The position numbers and the translations under genes are program-made. DNA of 64,000 nucleotides from contig NZ_JQJJ01000013.1 of the NCBI RefSeq assembly GCF_000745475.1, positions 124,001-188,000 of the forward strand, given 5' to 3'. The notes beneath the pieces are model-generated. The model was not told where the DNA came from, ran no database searches, and saw only the letters and a program-made list of their open reading frames with translations. This document shows, piece after piece, positions 15,944-24,327 of the stretch (position 1 is the first letter of the stretch; each line of letters begins with the position of its first letter). The DNA comes from Allobosea sp. UNC402CLCol (GTDB lineage: Bacteria > Pseudomonadota > Alphaproteobacteria > Rhizobiales > Beijerinckiaceae).

Positions 15944-16995
15944 GGCGCCTCGCGCGGGAAGGGCAGGCTGTCCTGCGCCCGCCAGATAACCGCGACCTCG
16001 GCGCCCTCAGCCAGCGCCGGGCTGCCCGACGGCATCTCGACCGTCAATTGCCCGCCCGCGCCCTCAACCAGCACCTCGACATGGTCGCCGACGAAGACGC
16101 TGCGCAGGATGCGCCCGCTCACCCGGACAGTCTCCGCGCCGACCGCCTCCGAAAGGGGAACGATACGCATGCGCTGCGGCCGCACGAAGACGTCGAATTC
16201 CCCGCTGGCGGGAGCGGTGACGGGCTGCGGTTCGTTCCAGAGCAGGACCTTGCCGTCTGGACCGCGCGTCGCCGGCAGGGCGTTGGCGCGTCCGACGAAT
16301 TCGGCCACGAAGCGGGTCGCCGGGCGCTCGTAGATATCCTCGGCCGTGCCGATCTGGGCGATGCGGCCGCGATGCATCACGGCGATACGATCGCACATGG
16401 TCAAGGCCTCGACCTGATCATGCGTGACGAAGAGCGTGGTGATGCCGAGCGAGCGCTGGATCGAACGAATCTCGTGGCGCATCGCGTCGCGCAGCTTGGC
16501 GTCGAGGTTGGAGAGGGATTCGTCGAGCAGCAGCACGGAAGGGTGGATCACCAGCGCGCGAGCCAGCGCCACGCGCTGCTGCTGCCCGCCCGAGAGTTCG
16601 CGCGGGCGGCGCTGGTCGAGCCCCGCGAGACGGACGAGCGCCAGCGCGTCCTCGACCTGCCGCGCGATCTCGGCCTTCGGCCGGCGACGCTCTTCCAGCC
16701 CGAAGGCGACGTTCCCAGCCACGCTCAGATGCGGAAACAGCGCATAGGACTGGAAGACATAGCCCATATTGCGCTTATGAGCCGGCAAATTGGTCATCGC
16801 GATGCCATCGACACGGATTGCGCCGCGATCGGGCTCGACGAGCCCCGCCAGCATCCGCAAGGTCGTCGTCTTGCCGCAGCCGGAGGGGCCGAGCAGCGCG
16901 ACCGCCTCGCCCTTCTCCACGGCGAGCGAGACGTCGTCGACTGCGACAGAGGCGCCATAGCGCTTCTGCAGCCCAGCAAGTTCGAGATAGCTCAT
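15940..16995 (-). CDS. ABC transporter ATP-binding protein, PotA-like
   Basis: Cytoplasmic ATPase for the adjacent permeases. Walker A 'GPSGCGKTT', Q-loop 'VFQSYALFPH', signature 'LSGGQQQRVALARAL', Walker B 'LLLDESLSNLD' (Ser replaces the more usual Pro after DE) and switch histidine 'VTHDQ' are all present. The C-terminal third (about 240-351) is a TOBE domain, where CUT1/POPT ATPases bind regulators. Starts 21 bp after the receptor gene. It is the only ATPase in the ten-gene cluster, although the cluster also contains peptide-type permeases. Confidence 0.93.
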   Translation of the reverse strand: MSYLELAGLQKRYGASVAVDDVSLAVEKGEAVALLGPSGCGKTTTLRMLAGLVEPDRGAIRVDGIAMTNLPAHKRNMGYVFQSYALFPHLSVAGNVAFGLEERRRPKAEIARQVEDALALVRLAGLDQRRPRELSGGQQQRVALARALVIHPSVLLLDESLSNLDAKLRDAMRHEIRSIQRSLGITTLFVTHDQVEALTMCDRIAVMHRGRIAQIGTAEDIYERPATRFVAEFVGRANALPATRGPDGKVLLWNEPQPVTAPASGEFDVFVRPQRMRIVPLSEAVGAETVRVSGRILRSVFVGDHVEVLVEGAGGQLTVEMPSGSPALAEGAEVAVIWRAQDSLPFPREAP

Positions 16996-17016
16996 CGTCG
17001 CTTACCCGTTGCCCGC

Positions 17017-18072
17017 TCAGCGCGCCGCCGCGATGACCTCGCGCCGCCAGCGATTGTTCCACTGGTCGCGCACCTTGAGGATGTCGTTCCAGTCGAGCGG
17101 GATCATGGTGGAGCGGCTTTCGGGCGCGGCGGCGGTGCGCGCGACGGCCTTGGCGTCGATCTGGGCCTTGGCGTTGGTCGGCGCGTAGAACATGCGCTCG
17201 GTGAAGGCCTTCTGCGCCGGCTGGGAGAGGGCGTGTCTGACGAAGGCGGCAGCGGCGGCGCGGTTCTTCGAGCCGGCGCTGAGGTTGATGGTGTTGATCT
17301 GGAAGACCGAGCCCTCGGGCGGCAGCAGCGTGCGGATCTTGCCGTTCGACTGATCGCCATAGAGCTGCGAGCGGGCGTTCCAGCCGGTCGCGACCTTGAC
17401 GACGCCGTTCAGGATCAGCGAGTAGCCGTCCGGATTGGGCTCGAAGGTGTTGACCGAGGGGGCGAGCTCCCTGAGTTTCTTCATCGCGGCGTCGATCGAT
17501 TTGCGATAGTCGCCGCCTTCCATCTTCTCGACCATGGCGGTCAGGGCCAGGCCCTGGATGTTCGGCGGGGCCGAAAGGGCGATCTGGCCCTTCAGATCCG
17601 GGCGCCAGAGATCGGCGAGTTTAGCGAGTGGCGGGGTCAGCGCCGCATCATAGACCAGCACGAGATGGTCGAAGGTCACGGCCGGACCGAACTCGCCACC
17701 GGCCTTGCGCGCCTCCGGCAGCAATTCGTCGAGCACCGGGAACTCGGCCGGGGTCAGCTTCTCGAACAGGCCCTCGAGATTGCCGATGCTGGAGGTGGTG
17801 ACGTCCATGATCGAGACGTCGATCTGCGGGTCGGCCTTCTGCGCGCGGATGGTGCCGACCATCTGGGCCGAGGTGCCGCCAGGCACGAAATTCACCTTCA
17901 CGCCGGGATTGGCCGCGATGAAGGGCTCGATCACCGCCTTGGTGTAGTTGTCCTGGAAGATGCCGGAATAGGATTGCAGGGTGATCTGACCGCTGAGGCC
18001 CTGCGCGCGCAGAACGGCCGGCATGGCGATGGTCGCAAGACCCGTCTTGAGGATGAGGCGGCGTGTCGGCAT
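17017..18072 (-). CDS. ABC transporter substrate-binding protein, PotD/iron-type
   Basis: Periplasmic receptor of the PotABC-like importer. The N-terminus 'TRRLILKTG' followed by a hydrophobic stretch resembles a Tat signal (RRxxLK). Mature motifs such as 'LQSYSGIFQDNYTKAV' and 'VFQINTINLSAGSKN' place it with polyamine/opine-type receptors. I use ATG 18072, which follows GGAGG; an in-frame ATG 13 codons upstream lacks a ribosome site. 351 aa. Ligand unknown: polyamine, opine or another small cationic or amide compound is possible. Confidence 0.88.
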   Translation of the reverse strand: MPTRRLILKTGLATIAMPAVLRAQGLSGQITLQSYSGIFQDNYTKAVIEPFIAANPGVKVNFVPGGTSAQMVGTIRAQKADPQIDVSIMDVTTSSIGNLEGLFEKLTPAEFPVLDELLPEARKAGGEFGPAVTFDHLVLVYDAALTPPLAKLADLWRPDLKGQIALSAPPNIQGLALTAMVEKMEGGDYRKSIDAAMKKLRELAPSVNTFEPNPDGYSLILNGVVKVATGWNARSQLYGDQSNGKIRTLLPPEGSVFQINTINLSAGSKNRAAAAAFVRHALSQPAQKAFTERMFYAPTNAKAQIDAKAVARTAAAPESRSTMIPLDWNDILKVRDQWNNRWRREVIAAAR

Positions 18073-18150
18073 GGGGACCTCCTGCAACTGGCGAGTGCGA
18101 ACGCTGGGCATGGGCGAGCCTGCCGCGGGCGACCGCGGCAGGCGGAATCG

Positions 18151-18978
18151 TCAGGCCGAGACCTTGCTGGCGAAATGCGCGATGAAACGGGCGCAGATAT
18201 CGGTCAGCTTCTCGGTGAGGGCAGCGCCCGTCTCGGCCGAGCACAGGCGCGGGTCGCCTTTGGCCACGCCGAGATTGTAGACCTCGTCGTATTCGTTGGG
18301 CATCGCGACCTCATGGCCCTCGAAGCTCGCCGTGCCGAGGCCGGTGAACTGCAGATCGAGAACCGGGTCCTTCTTCAGCGGCTTGCCCTCCGGGATCAGG
18401 TCCTTGCGGATCAGCTCGGGGAAGAGGTGCAGGCCGATCGAGGTCAGCGGATCGGAGCCGTGTCCGGCGACCGCCGCCGCCTTGTCGGCGCCGCCGAGGA
18501 TGCCGGGCAGGAGGCCGTAGCCGATGCGCCAGAGATAAAGGCTCGGCAGCACGATCTGCTCGCGCAGATAGAGCTCGCGCGCGACCTCGGCGATCGGCCC
18601 GACATTGCCGCCATGGCCGTTGATGACGATGATCCGCGTCAGGCCGTTGCGGTGCAGCGACTCGACCATCTCGGCGATGACCTGTGTCAGCGTCGCCTGC
18701 GAGATGGCGATGCCTCCGGTCATGGCGCCGAACCAGTCGGCCCCGCCGAAGGGCAGGACGGGCGCCACCAGCGTGCGCGTACCGGCCTTGGTGGCGCGGA
18801 TGGCGGCGAGCTCGGCGATCTTCTCGGCGAGAAGATAGTCGCCCATCGGCGCGTGCGGGCCCTGATCCTCATGGCTGCCCATCGGCAGCAGGATGACCGG
18901 GTTCGCTTCGAGAATCTGGCGGGCCTCCCCGCCCGTGATCGTCCCCATGTGAACGAGGGGATCTGTCTTGGCGGCCAT
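18151..18978 (-). CDS. Creatininase family protein with altered metal-binding motif
   Basis: Creatininase-fold amidohydrolase homologue (275 aa), normally binuclear-metal enzymes that open small lactams or cleave amides. 'INGHGGN' is intact. The N-terminal metal motif, normally GSxEQHGPHLP, reads GSHEDQGPHAPMGD: E37 is kept, but the metal-ligand His of E-x-H is Gln39. The usual HAGxxETS region reads GHGSDPLTS. It is therefore a divergent subgroup whose activity cannot be assumed. It lies between peptide-type permeases and the PotD-like receptor, presumably acting on an imported compound. Confidence 0.85.
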   Translation of the reverse strand: MAAKTDPLVHMGTITGGEARQILEANPVILLPMGSHEDQGPHAPMGDYLLAEKIAELAAIRATKAGTRTLVAPVLPFGGADWFGAMTGGIAISQATLTQVIAEMVESLHRNGLTRIIVINGHGGNVGPIAEVARELYLREQIVLPSLYLWRIGYGLLPGILGGADKAAAVAGHGSDPLTSIGLHLFPELIRKDLIPEGKPLKKDPVLDLQFTGLGTASFEGHEVAMPNEYDEVYNLGVAKGDPRLCSAETGAALTEKLTDICARFIAHFASKVSA

Positions 18979-19022
18979 GGCTTCGTCCTTCCTTCAGGCT
19001 TGATCTTGATAGAGCGGTGAGA

Positions 19023-19850
19023 TCAGTGCTCCGCCGTGCGCGGATCGAGCAGATCGCGCAAGGCGTCGCAAAGCAGGTTCATGGCGAGGATGGTCAGCGT
19101 CAGCGCGGCGCAGGGCCAGAGCAGCAGCAGCGGGGCCTGCTCCATCGTCGCCCGCGCGCCGCGGATCATCAGACCCCAGGAGGGCGATGGCGGCACGACG
19201 CCGAGGCCCAGGAAGGACAGGCCGCTCTCGATCACCACCGCCGCCGCGACCGCTAATGAGAACTGCACGAGCAGCGGGCCGGCAATGTTCGGCAGCACGG
19301 TGCGGAACAGCAGATGCGTGGAGGTGGCGCCGAGCGCACGCGTCGCCTCGACATAGTCGCGGCCCTTCACTGCCAGCACCTCGGCATAGGTCACGCGGGC
19401 GAAGCCCGGCACGTAGAGCACCGAGAGCACGAGCAGCAGCGTGCCTGCGCCCGGTCCGAGCAGCGTGACCACCAGCAGCGCCAGCAGCACCGGCGGAAAG
19501 CACATGATGATCTCGACGCTGCGCACGGTCAGGAAGGCGCCCCAGCTCCGGGTCCAGCCGCCGATCAGGCCGAGCGTGACCCCGAAGAGGCCGGCGACAA
19601 CAGCCGAGGCGAAGGCGACGGAGAGGCTGGTGCGCGCGCCCCAGATCAACCGCGAGAGCACGTCGCGGCCAAACTCGTCCCGGCCCAGCCAGGAGCCCGA
19701 CATCGGGCCGGCGAGGCGCTGGGCGACATCCTGCCGGATCGGGTCCGGCAGCGGCAGGAGCGGGGCAGCGAGCGCGACGAGCACGATCAGGCTGACGACG
19801 CCGGCGGGCAGGATGAGGCGCCTCAGGCCCTTGGCGCGTGCGAGCCTCAT
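19023..19850 (-). CDS. ABC transporter permease, dipeptide type (DppC-like)
   Basis: Inner-membrane permease, 275 aa. N-terminal 'LAGPMSGSWLGRDEFGRDVLSRLIWGARTSL' region is the hallmark of DppC/OppC, and 'YVEATRALGATSTHLLFRTVLPN' is the EAA loop. Overlaps the DppB-like gene by four bases. No DppD or DppF ATPase gene is adjacent; the next gene encodes a creatininase-family protein. Confidence 0.93.
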   Translation of the reverse strand: MRLARAKGLRRLILPAGVVSLIVLVALAAPLLPLPDPIRQDVAQRLAGPMSGSWLGRDEFGRDVLSRLIWGARTSLSVAFASAVVAGLFGVTLGLIGGWTRSWGAFLTVRSVEIIMCFPPVLLALLVVTLLGPGAGTLLLVLSVLYVPGFARVTYAEVLAVKGRDYVEATRALGATSTHLLFRTVLPNIAGPLLVQFSLAVAAAVVIESGLSFLGLGVVPPSPSWGLMIRGARATMEQAPLLLLWPCAALTLTILAMNLLCDALRDLLDPRTAEH

Positions 19851-20800
19851 GCCTGCACCCGCGGGTCGATCGCCGCATGGAGGAGCTCGACGGCGAGGTT
19901 GATCAGCAGGAACAGCACGGAGATCGTCAGGATGATGCCAACCACCATCGGGTAGTCGCGCCCCTCGACCGCCCGCAGCAGCGGCGTGGAGAGCCCCGGC
20001 CAGTTGAAGACATATTCGACCAGCACGGTACCGCCGAGCAGCGTGCCCATCTGCAGGCCGAGCACGGTGACGACCGGGTTCAGGGCGTTGCGCAGGACAT
20101 GCACCACGAGGACGCGGCGGGGCGACAGTCCCTTGGCGCGAGCGGTGCGGACATAGTCATGGGCGAGCGCATCGAGCGTCGCCGCGCGCGTCATGCGAAA
20201 CAGCACCGCCGCCAGGCCTTTCGCGATCGCGATGGCGGGCAGCGTCAGCAGCTTGAGATGCTGTGCCGGGTCCTGGGCCAAGGGAACATAGCCGCCCGCC
20301 GGCATGAGTCGGAGCGTCTGCGCCAGCAGCAGCACCAGCAGCGTACCGACGACGAAGACCGGCACGGCGAGCAGCAGCGCCGTGATCCAGGACGCCGCGC
20401 GGTCGAAGGCTCCGCCGCGATGGACAGCCGCATAGACCCCAGCCGGCACGCCGAAGATAACGGCGATGACGGTGCCGGCGAGGATCAGTTCTAGCGTGCG
20501 CGGCAGCCGCAGCCCGATCTCCTGCAGCACGGGGTAGTCATCGACGAGGGAGTTTCCGAGATCGCCGCGCAGCAGACCCGCGAGGAAGTTCCCGTATTGC
20601 GTGAGCAGCGGCAGGTCGAGGCCGAGCTTCTCGCGCAATTCCGCGACGGAGGCCGGATCGGGCGCCGCGCCCGAGGTCGAGAGCAGGAGCTCTGCCGGAT
20701 CGCCCGGCACCATGTGCAGTGCCAGGAAGACGATGGTCGCGACCACCCAGGCCATCGCCAGCGTCAGCAGGACCCGCCGTGTCAGCCAGGCCGTGCTCAT
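19847..20800 (-). CDS. ABC transporter permease, dipeptide type (DppB-like)
   Basis: First peptide-type permease, 317 aa. 'FLALHMVPGDPAELLL' at the N-terminus, 'QYGNFLAGLLRGDLG' and the EAA-type loop 'DYVRTARAKGLSPRRVLVVH' identify it. The start ATG 20800 overlaps the receptor's stop by four bases. The open frame extends far upstream inside the receptor gene, but that part is an out-of-frame shadow. Confidence 0.93.
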   Translation of the reverse strand: MSTAWLTRRVLLTLAMAWVVATIVFLALHMVPGDPAELLLSTSGAAPDPASVAELREKLGLDLPLLTQYGNFLAGLLRGDLGNSLVDDYPVLQEIGLRLPRTLELILAGTVIAVIFGVPAGVYAAVHRGGAFDRAASWITALLLAVPVFVVGTLLVLLLAQTLRLMPAGGYVPLAQDPAQHLKLLTLPAIAIAKGLAAVLFRMTRAATLDALAHDYVRTARAKGLSPRRVLVVHVLRNALNPVVTVLGLQMGTLLGGTVLVEYVFNWPGLSTPLLRAVEGRDYPMVVGIILTISVLFLLINLAVELLHAAIDPRVQA

Positions 20801-22329
20801 CCGAAATAGGTCTGCTCGAGCATGTTGCCGGAGGAGTTCGTCAGGGCGCCGGGCAGGTTGACGAAGCCCATCACGTTCTTGTCCATGCCATAGCCCTGCT
20901 GGCGCCAGGCGAGGCCGACCAGCGGCACCTCCTCCAAGGCGGCGGCCTGCATCTCCTTGTAGATCGCGACGCGCTTGGCCTGGTCGAACTCGGCCCGGCC
21001 CCGCGCGAGGGCCGCGATGGTGCGGGGCGCATCGACCTTGAACGAGCGGCCATGCGCCGGCGACAGCGTGGTGTCGAGCACCACCGTCAGCCCGTCCGGA
21101 TCGTTGTTGTCGGAGGAGACGCCGTGGATCGCCATGTCGTACTGGCCGCGCATGCCGCGGCTGACGCGGGTCGACCAGTCCGGCAATTGCAATTCGCACT
21201 GGATGCCGACCGCTGCCAGATGCTGCTGGACGATCTCGGCGGTGTCCTTGTGCATGCCGAACTGGGCGGTCGACAGCAGCGTCGTCTGGAAGCCGTTGGC
21301 GAAGCCGGCCTCGGCCAGCAACGCCTTGGAGCGGGCCGGATCGTAGTTCCAGCCATGGGCGAGCTTGTCGTCGTACCAGGGTGTGCCCTCGACGATCGGC
21401 AGGCCTTCGAGCGGCTTGCCGCGGCCGAAGAAGGCAGCCTTGACGATGTCCTCGCGGCGCACGGCATGGGCGACGGCGCGGCGCACGCGCGGGTCGTTGA
21501 AGGGCGGCTTGGTGCCGTTGAAGAGCACGTCCATGAACGGCCCTTCCTGGTTGTCGAGCTTGAGGCGCGGATCGGCCTCCACCGCCGCCATCGACTGCCA
21601 GGGCACGTATTCGATCATGTCGACATCGCCGGACATCAACGCCGCGTTGCGCAGGTTCTCGTCGGCATAGACGACGAACTTGATGCCCTTGAGCTTGGGG
21701 AAACCCGGCTTGTAGAACTTGTCGAAGGCCGCGAGGTCGAGCGAGGTGCCGCGCTCCTGCCCGACCAGCCGGAAGGGGCCGGCGCCGATCGGCTCGTTCG
21801 CCGTCGATTTCCGCGAGAGGATGAAGGTGTTGTAGTTGCCGAACCAGCTCGGCAGCGTCACCAGCGGCTCCTTGGTGACGAGACGGACCGTCGCCGGATC
21901 GGGAATCTCGACGCGCTCGATGCTCTGGAACTGGGCGCGCATATAGGCGGTCGATTTCTCGCCGGCGATCTGCTCGATCGACCATTTGACGTCGTCGGCG
22001 GTGACCGGGTCGCCGTTCTGGAAGACGCAGCCCGGGCGGAGCTTGAAGACCCAGGCCCCCTCGGCGTCACGCGACCAGGATTCTGCGAGCTCGCCGCGCA
22101 ATTCCCCGTCCGGCCCGTAGGAGACAAGGCTGCGATGGATCAGCATCTTGACCGTGCCGGCCGAGGCGCCGGTCGAGACCCAGGGCTGGAGATTGGGCGG
22201 AAAGGCGGAAAGGCCGTAGCGGATGATGCCGTTCGCGCGCTGGGCCTGCGCGGACTGCCTGAACAGGGGCGAAACCAGTACCGGAGCGGCAAGACCGGCA
22301 CCCAAGAGAGAACGGCGGGAGATGCTCAT
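20797..22329 (-). CDS. ABC transporter substrate-binding protein, peptide type (family 5)
   Basis: Periplasmic receptor, 510 aa. 'SRRSLLGAGLAAP' at the N-terminus is a twin-arginine-type signal with cleavage near AQAQ. Family 5 features include 'GAWVFKLRPGCVFQNGDPVTADDV', 'IGAGPF' and 'GPFMDVLFNGTKPPF'. The ATG at 22329 follows AGAGGAT. First gene of the leftward cluster and divergent from the GntR regulator, with a GTATAC palindrome between them. The ligand may be a peptide, glycoside or other amide. Confidence 0.92.
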   Translation of the reverse strand: MSISRRSLLGAGLAAPVLVSPLFRQSAQAQRANGIIRYGLSAFPPNLQPWVSTGASAGTVKMLIHRSLVSYGPDGELRGELAESWSRDAEGAWVFKLRPGCVFQNGDPVTADDVKWSIEQIAGEKSTAYMRAQFQSIERVEIPDPATVRLVTKEPLVTLPSWFGNYNTFILSRKSTANEPIGAGPFRLVGQERGTSLDLAAFDKFYKPGFPKLKGIKFVVYADENLRNAALMSGDVDMIEYVPWQSMAAVEADPRLKLDNQEGPFMDVLFNGTKPPFNDPRVRRAVAHAVRREDIVKAAFFGRGKPLEGLPIVEGTPWYDDKLAHGWNYDPARSKALLAEAGFANGFQTTLLSTAQFGMHKDTAEIVQQHLAAVGIQCELQLPDWSTRVSRGMRGQYDMAIHGVSSDNNDPDGLTVVLDTTLSPAHGRSFKVDAPRTIAALARGRAEFDQAKRVAIYKEMQAAALEEVPLVGLAWRQQGYGMDKNVMGFVNLPGALTNSSGNMLEQTYFG

Positions 22330-22637
22330 CGGCTGATCCTCTGCTCTGGCTGGCGCGCGTGCTTGCTGATCTCCGCGTCAGCCTGCGATGTGCAATAGCC
22401 ATGCCGTGCCCGGCCGACGACAGCCGCGCGAATGCGGCGCCCGACAGGCCAAAACAGCATGAATCACAGTCGGCAGGTGCACGGCTTAACGTTCCCCGGC
22501 GCAGGTCGCGCGCCACCAATAGGACGCACCCCTCGCTTCTGATGCATCACGTATACGTGGCGGATTTTTTGATGTCCACAGTCAACTCGGCATGGCATCA
22601 TATCGAAAAGGAATGCACTTTTCGGGATGATACGCTC
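22330..22637. other. Divergent intergenic region between the importer cluster and gntR
   Basis: About 308 bp without a convincing gene. It must hold promoters for both the leftward ten-gene cluster and the rightward gntR. The only structured element I see is the perfect palindrome at 22548-22559. If gntR instead starts at ATG 22572, the gap shrinks by 66 bp. Confidence 0.6.
22548..22559. promoter_or_regulatory. Putative GntR/FCD operator, perfect palindrome CACGTATACGTG
   Basis: A 12-bp perfect palindrome with a central GTATAC, the core commonly bound by FCD-type GntR regulators (LldR and DctR type sites contain GTATAC). It lies 78 bp upstream of the predicted gntR start and about 220 bp upstream of the receptor gene. 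Confidence 0.6.
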
Positions 22638-23330
22638 ATGGCGATGATCGAGCTTCAGGACGAGCCCGCCGAGGAGCGCGGCCGGCCGACGCGCGAGCGG
22701 GTCTATCTCTACGTCCGCGAGCAGATCCTGCGCGGCCGCTTCGTGGGGGGCTCCTTCGTCGAGGAAGAGCAGATCTCTTCCGCGCTGGGCGTCTCGCGCA
22801 CGCCGGTGCGCGAAGCCTTCCACCGGCTCGAGGCCGAACGCTTCATCGATCTGCTGCCGCGCCGCGGCGCGCTGGTGCGGCAGGTGACGGCGCAGGAGCT
22901 CATCGATCTCTACGAAGCCCGGCGGATGATCGAGAGCCACGCCATCAGCCGGATCTGCCGTGAGGAGATCCCGCTGCCCGCCGAAATGGGCACCATCCTC
23001 GCGCAGCTCGACGAGCGGCCGGAGGGCGACTATTTCGGCCGGATCGAGCTCAACCGGAACTTCCATTTCGCCATGGTCGCCGCTGTCGGCAATGTCGTGC
23101 TGTCCGAGCTCTACCAGTCGCTCGGGGCGCGCCAGCAGCGCGTCGCGATGACGGCGATCAGCACGGATCCGAGCCGGATCGCGCGCATCCGCAAGGAACA
23201 TCACGCGCTCATCGAGGCGCTGAGCGAGTATGACGAGGCGAAGGCGCTCGGCATCCTCGAGCAGCATCTGCGGCCCATCATGGGCGTGTTGTCCCAGCTT
23301 CCGAACCGGACCGCGCCGGAATCGCCCTGA
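22638..23330 (+). CDS. GntR family transcriptional regulator, FadR/FCD subfamily
   Basis: DNA-binding regulator, 230 aa. The winged HTH (about 17-80) shows 'YVREQILRGRF', 'EEEQISSALGVSRTPVREAFHRLE' and 'FIDLLPRRGALVRQ'. The C-terminal FCD domain has helical segments and candidate metal or ligand histidines ('ELNRNFHFAM', 'RIRKEHHALIEAL', 'LEQHLRPIM'). ATG 22638 leaves a 16-residue lead; ATG 22572 is an alternative. Probably senses a small organic acid from the compound imported by the divergent cluster, and also binds its own promoter. Confidence 0.9.
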   Translation: MAMIELQDEPAEERGRPTRERVYLYVREQILRGRFVGGSFVEEEQISSALGVSRTPVREAFHRLEAERFIDLLPRRGALVRQVTAQELIDLYEARRMIESHAISRICREEIPLPAEMGTILAQLDERPEGDYFGRIELNRNFHFAMVAAVGNVVLSELYQSLGARQQRVAMTAISTDPSRIARIRKEHHALIEALSEYDEAKALGILEQHLRPIMGVLSQLPNRTAPESP

Positions 23331-23427
23331 CCGGCGCGGAGCGCCGATGCTCAAGAGGTCGCCCGGCCACCCGACAGGTCGAAGACGCCTTCCGGCGCTG
23401 TGGCGTGATCAAGTACTAGGACAGCCA

Positions 23428-24198
23428 TCAGAGCGACGAGACGAGGTGGCCGCCATCGACCTCCACGGTCGAGCCGGTGATGTAGCTGCCGGCTTGCGAG
23501 GCGAGCAGGAGCAGCGCCCCGTCGAGCTCCTCGGGCCGGCCCAATCGCCGCTGCGGGATGCGGCGGATCAGGTTCTGGCCGGGCTCGCTGGCGAAGAAAT
23601 CGCGATTGATGTCGGTCTCGATATAGCCGGGGCAGAGCGCATTGACCCGGATGCCGTCACGGGCCCATTCCAGCGCCAGCGCCCTGGTGAGCTGGATCAC
23701 GCCCGCCTTGGAGGCGGCATAGGCGCTGACGCCACCGGCGACGCGATGGCCGAGGATCGAGGCGATGTTCACGATCGCCCCGCCCCGGCCGGAGGCGCGC
23801 ATGCCGCGCGCGACCGCCTGCGCCACCACGAAGACGCCCTTGAGATTGGTGTCGAGGACGCGGTCCCATTCCTCCTCGCCCAGTTCGGCGGCCGGCGCGG
23901 CGCCGCTGATTCCGGCATTGTTGATCAGGATGTCGAAGGAATGGCCTTCCAGCGCTGTCCGGACGGAGCGCGCATCGGCAACGTCGAGCGCGAGGCCCTG
24001 CGCCTCCCCGCCGGCATCAGCGATCTCCGCGCAGGCACAGTCGAGGGCAGCCTTGCGCCGAGCCGCCAGCGTCACGGCGACACCATAGCGCGCGAGCAGC
24101 CGCGCAAAATGAAGGCCGAGACCGCCGGAAGCTCCGGTCACGAGCGCGGTCTTGCCGGACAGGTCGCCGAAGAGAAGGACAGGTTCGCTCTCGCTCAT
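23428..24198 (-). CDS. SDR family NAD(P)-dependent oxidoreductase
   Basis: Classical short-chain dehydrogenase, 256 aa. Cofactor motif 'TGASGGLG' (TGxxxGxG), 'NNAG', catalytic Ser in 'NIASILG', 'YAASK' (Tyr and Lys) and 'CPGYIETD' are all in place. An Arg-Arg after the second strand ('AARRKAAL') suggests NADP preference. Substrate not determinable. Converges on gntR and diverges from the GIY-YIG gene; both promoters share an inverted repeat. Confidence 0.92.
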   Translation of the reverse strand: MSESEPVLLFGDLSGKTALVTGASGGLGLHFARLLARYGVAVTLAARRKAALDCACAEIADAGGEAQGLALDVADARSVRTALEGHSFDILINNAGISGAAPAAELGEEEWDRVLDTNLKGVFVVAQAVARGMRASGRGGAIVNIASILGHRVAGGVSAYAASKAGVIQLTRALALEWARDGIRVNALCPGYIETDINRDFFASEPGQNLIRRIPQRRLGRPEELDGALLLLASQAGSYITGSTVEVDGGHLVSSL

Positions 24199-24248
24199 CG
24201 GTCAACCTTCGGACGAGCAGAGCCGAGGATCAAGCGGCGGCGTTGCCG

Positions 24249-24299
24249 ATAATATACCCGGATAAATTTCTTGCCCTATTAACATCCGGGTTATATTAT
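24249..24299. promoter_or_regulatory. Inverted repeat in the SDR / GIY-YIG divergent promoter
   Basis: ATAATATACCCGGAT (24249-24263) is the complement of ATCCGGGTTATATTAT (24284-24299) except for one extra base. The second arm overlaps a TATATT that could serve as -10, with TTGCCC at 24271 as -35 for the rightward gene. The ATACCC ends recall Rrf2-type half-sites, but no regulator gene is nearby. Confidence 0.5.
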
Positions 24300-24327
24300 G
24301 CATCCCGATCCCTCGACGAGGCCGGCC

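Noticed and set aside
16048..19020. A 990-codon open frame on the + strand opposite the ABC transporter genes
   Set aside because: Low-complexity translation, no domains, and complete overlap with well-supported potA-, potD- and creatininase-like genes on the - strand.
24298..24327. ATG 24298 as the GIY-YIG start codon
   Set aside because: It overlaps the second arm of the inverted repeat and the probable -10 element and has no ribosome site; ATG 24328 has GAGG at good spacing.
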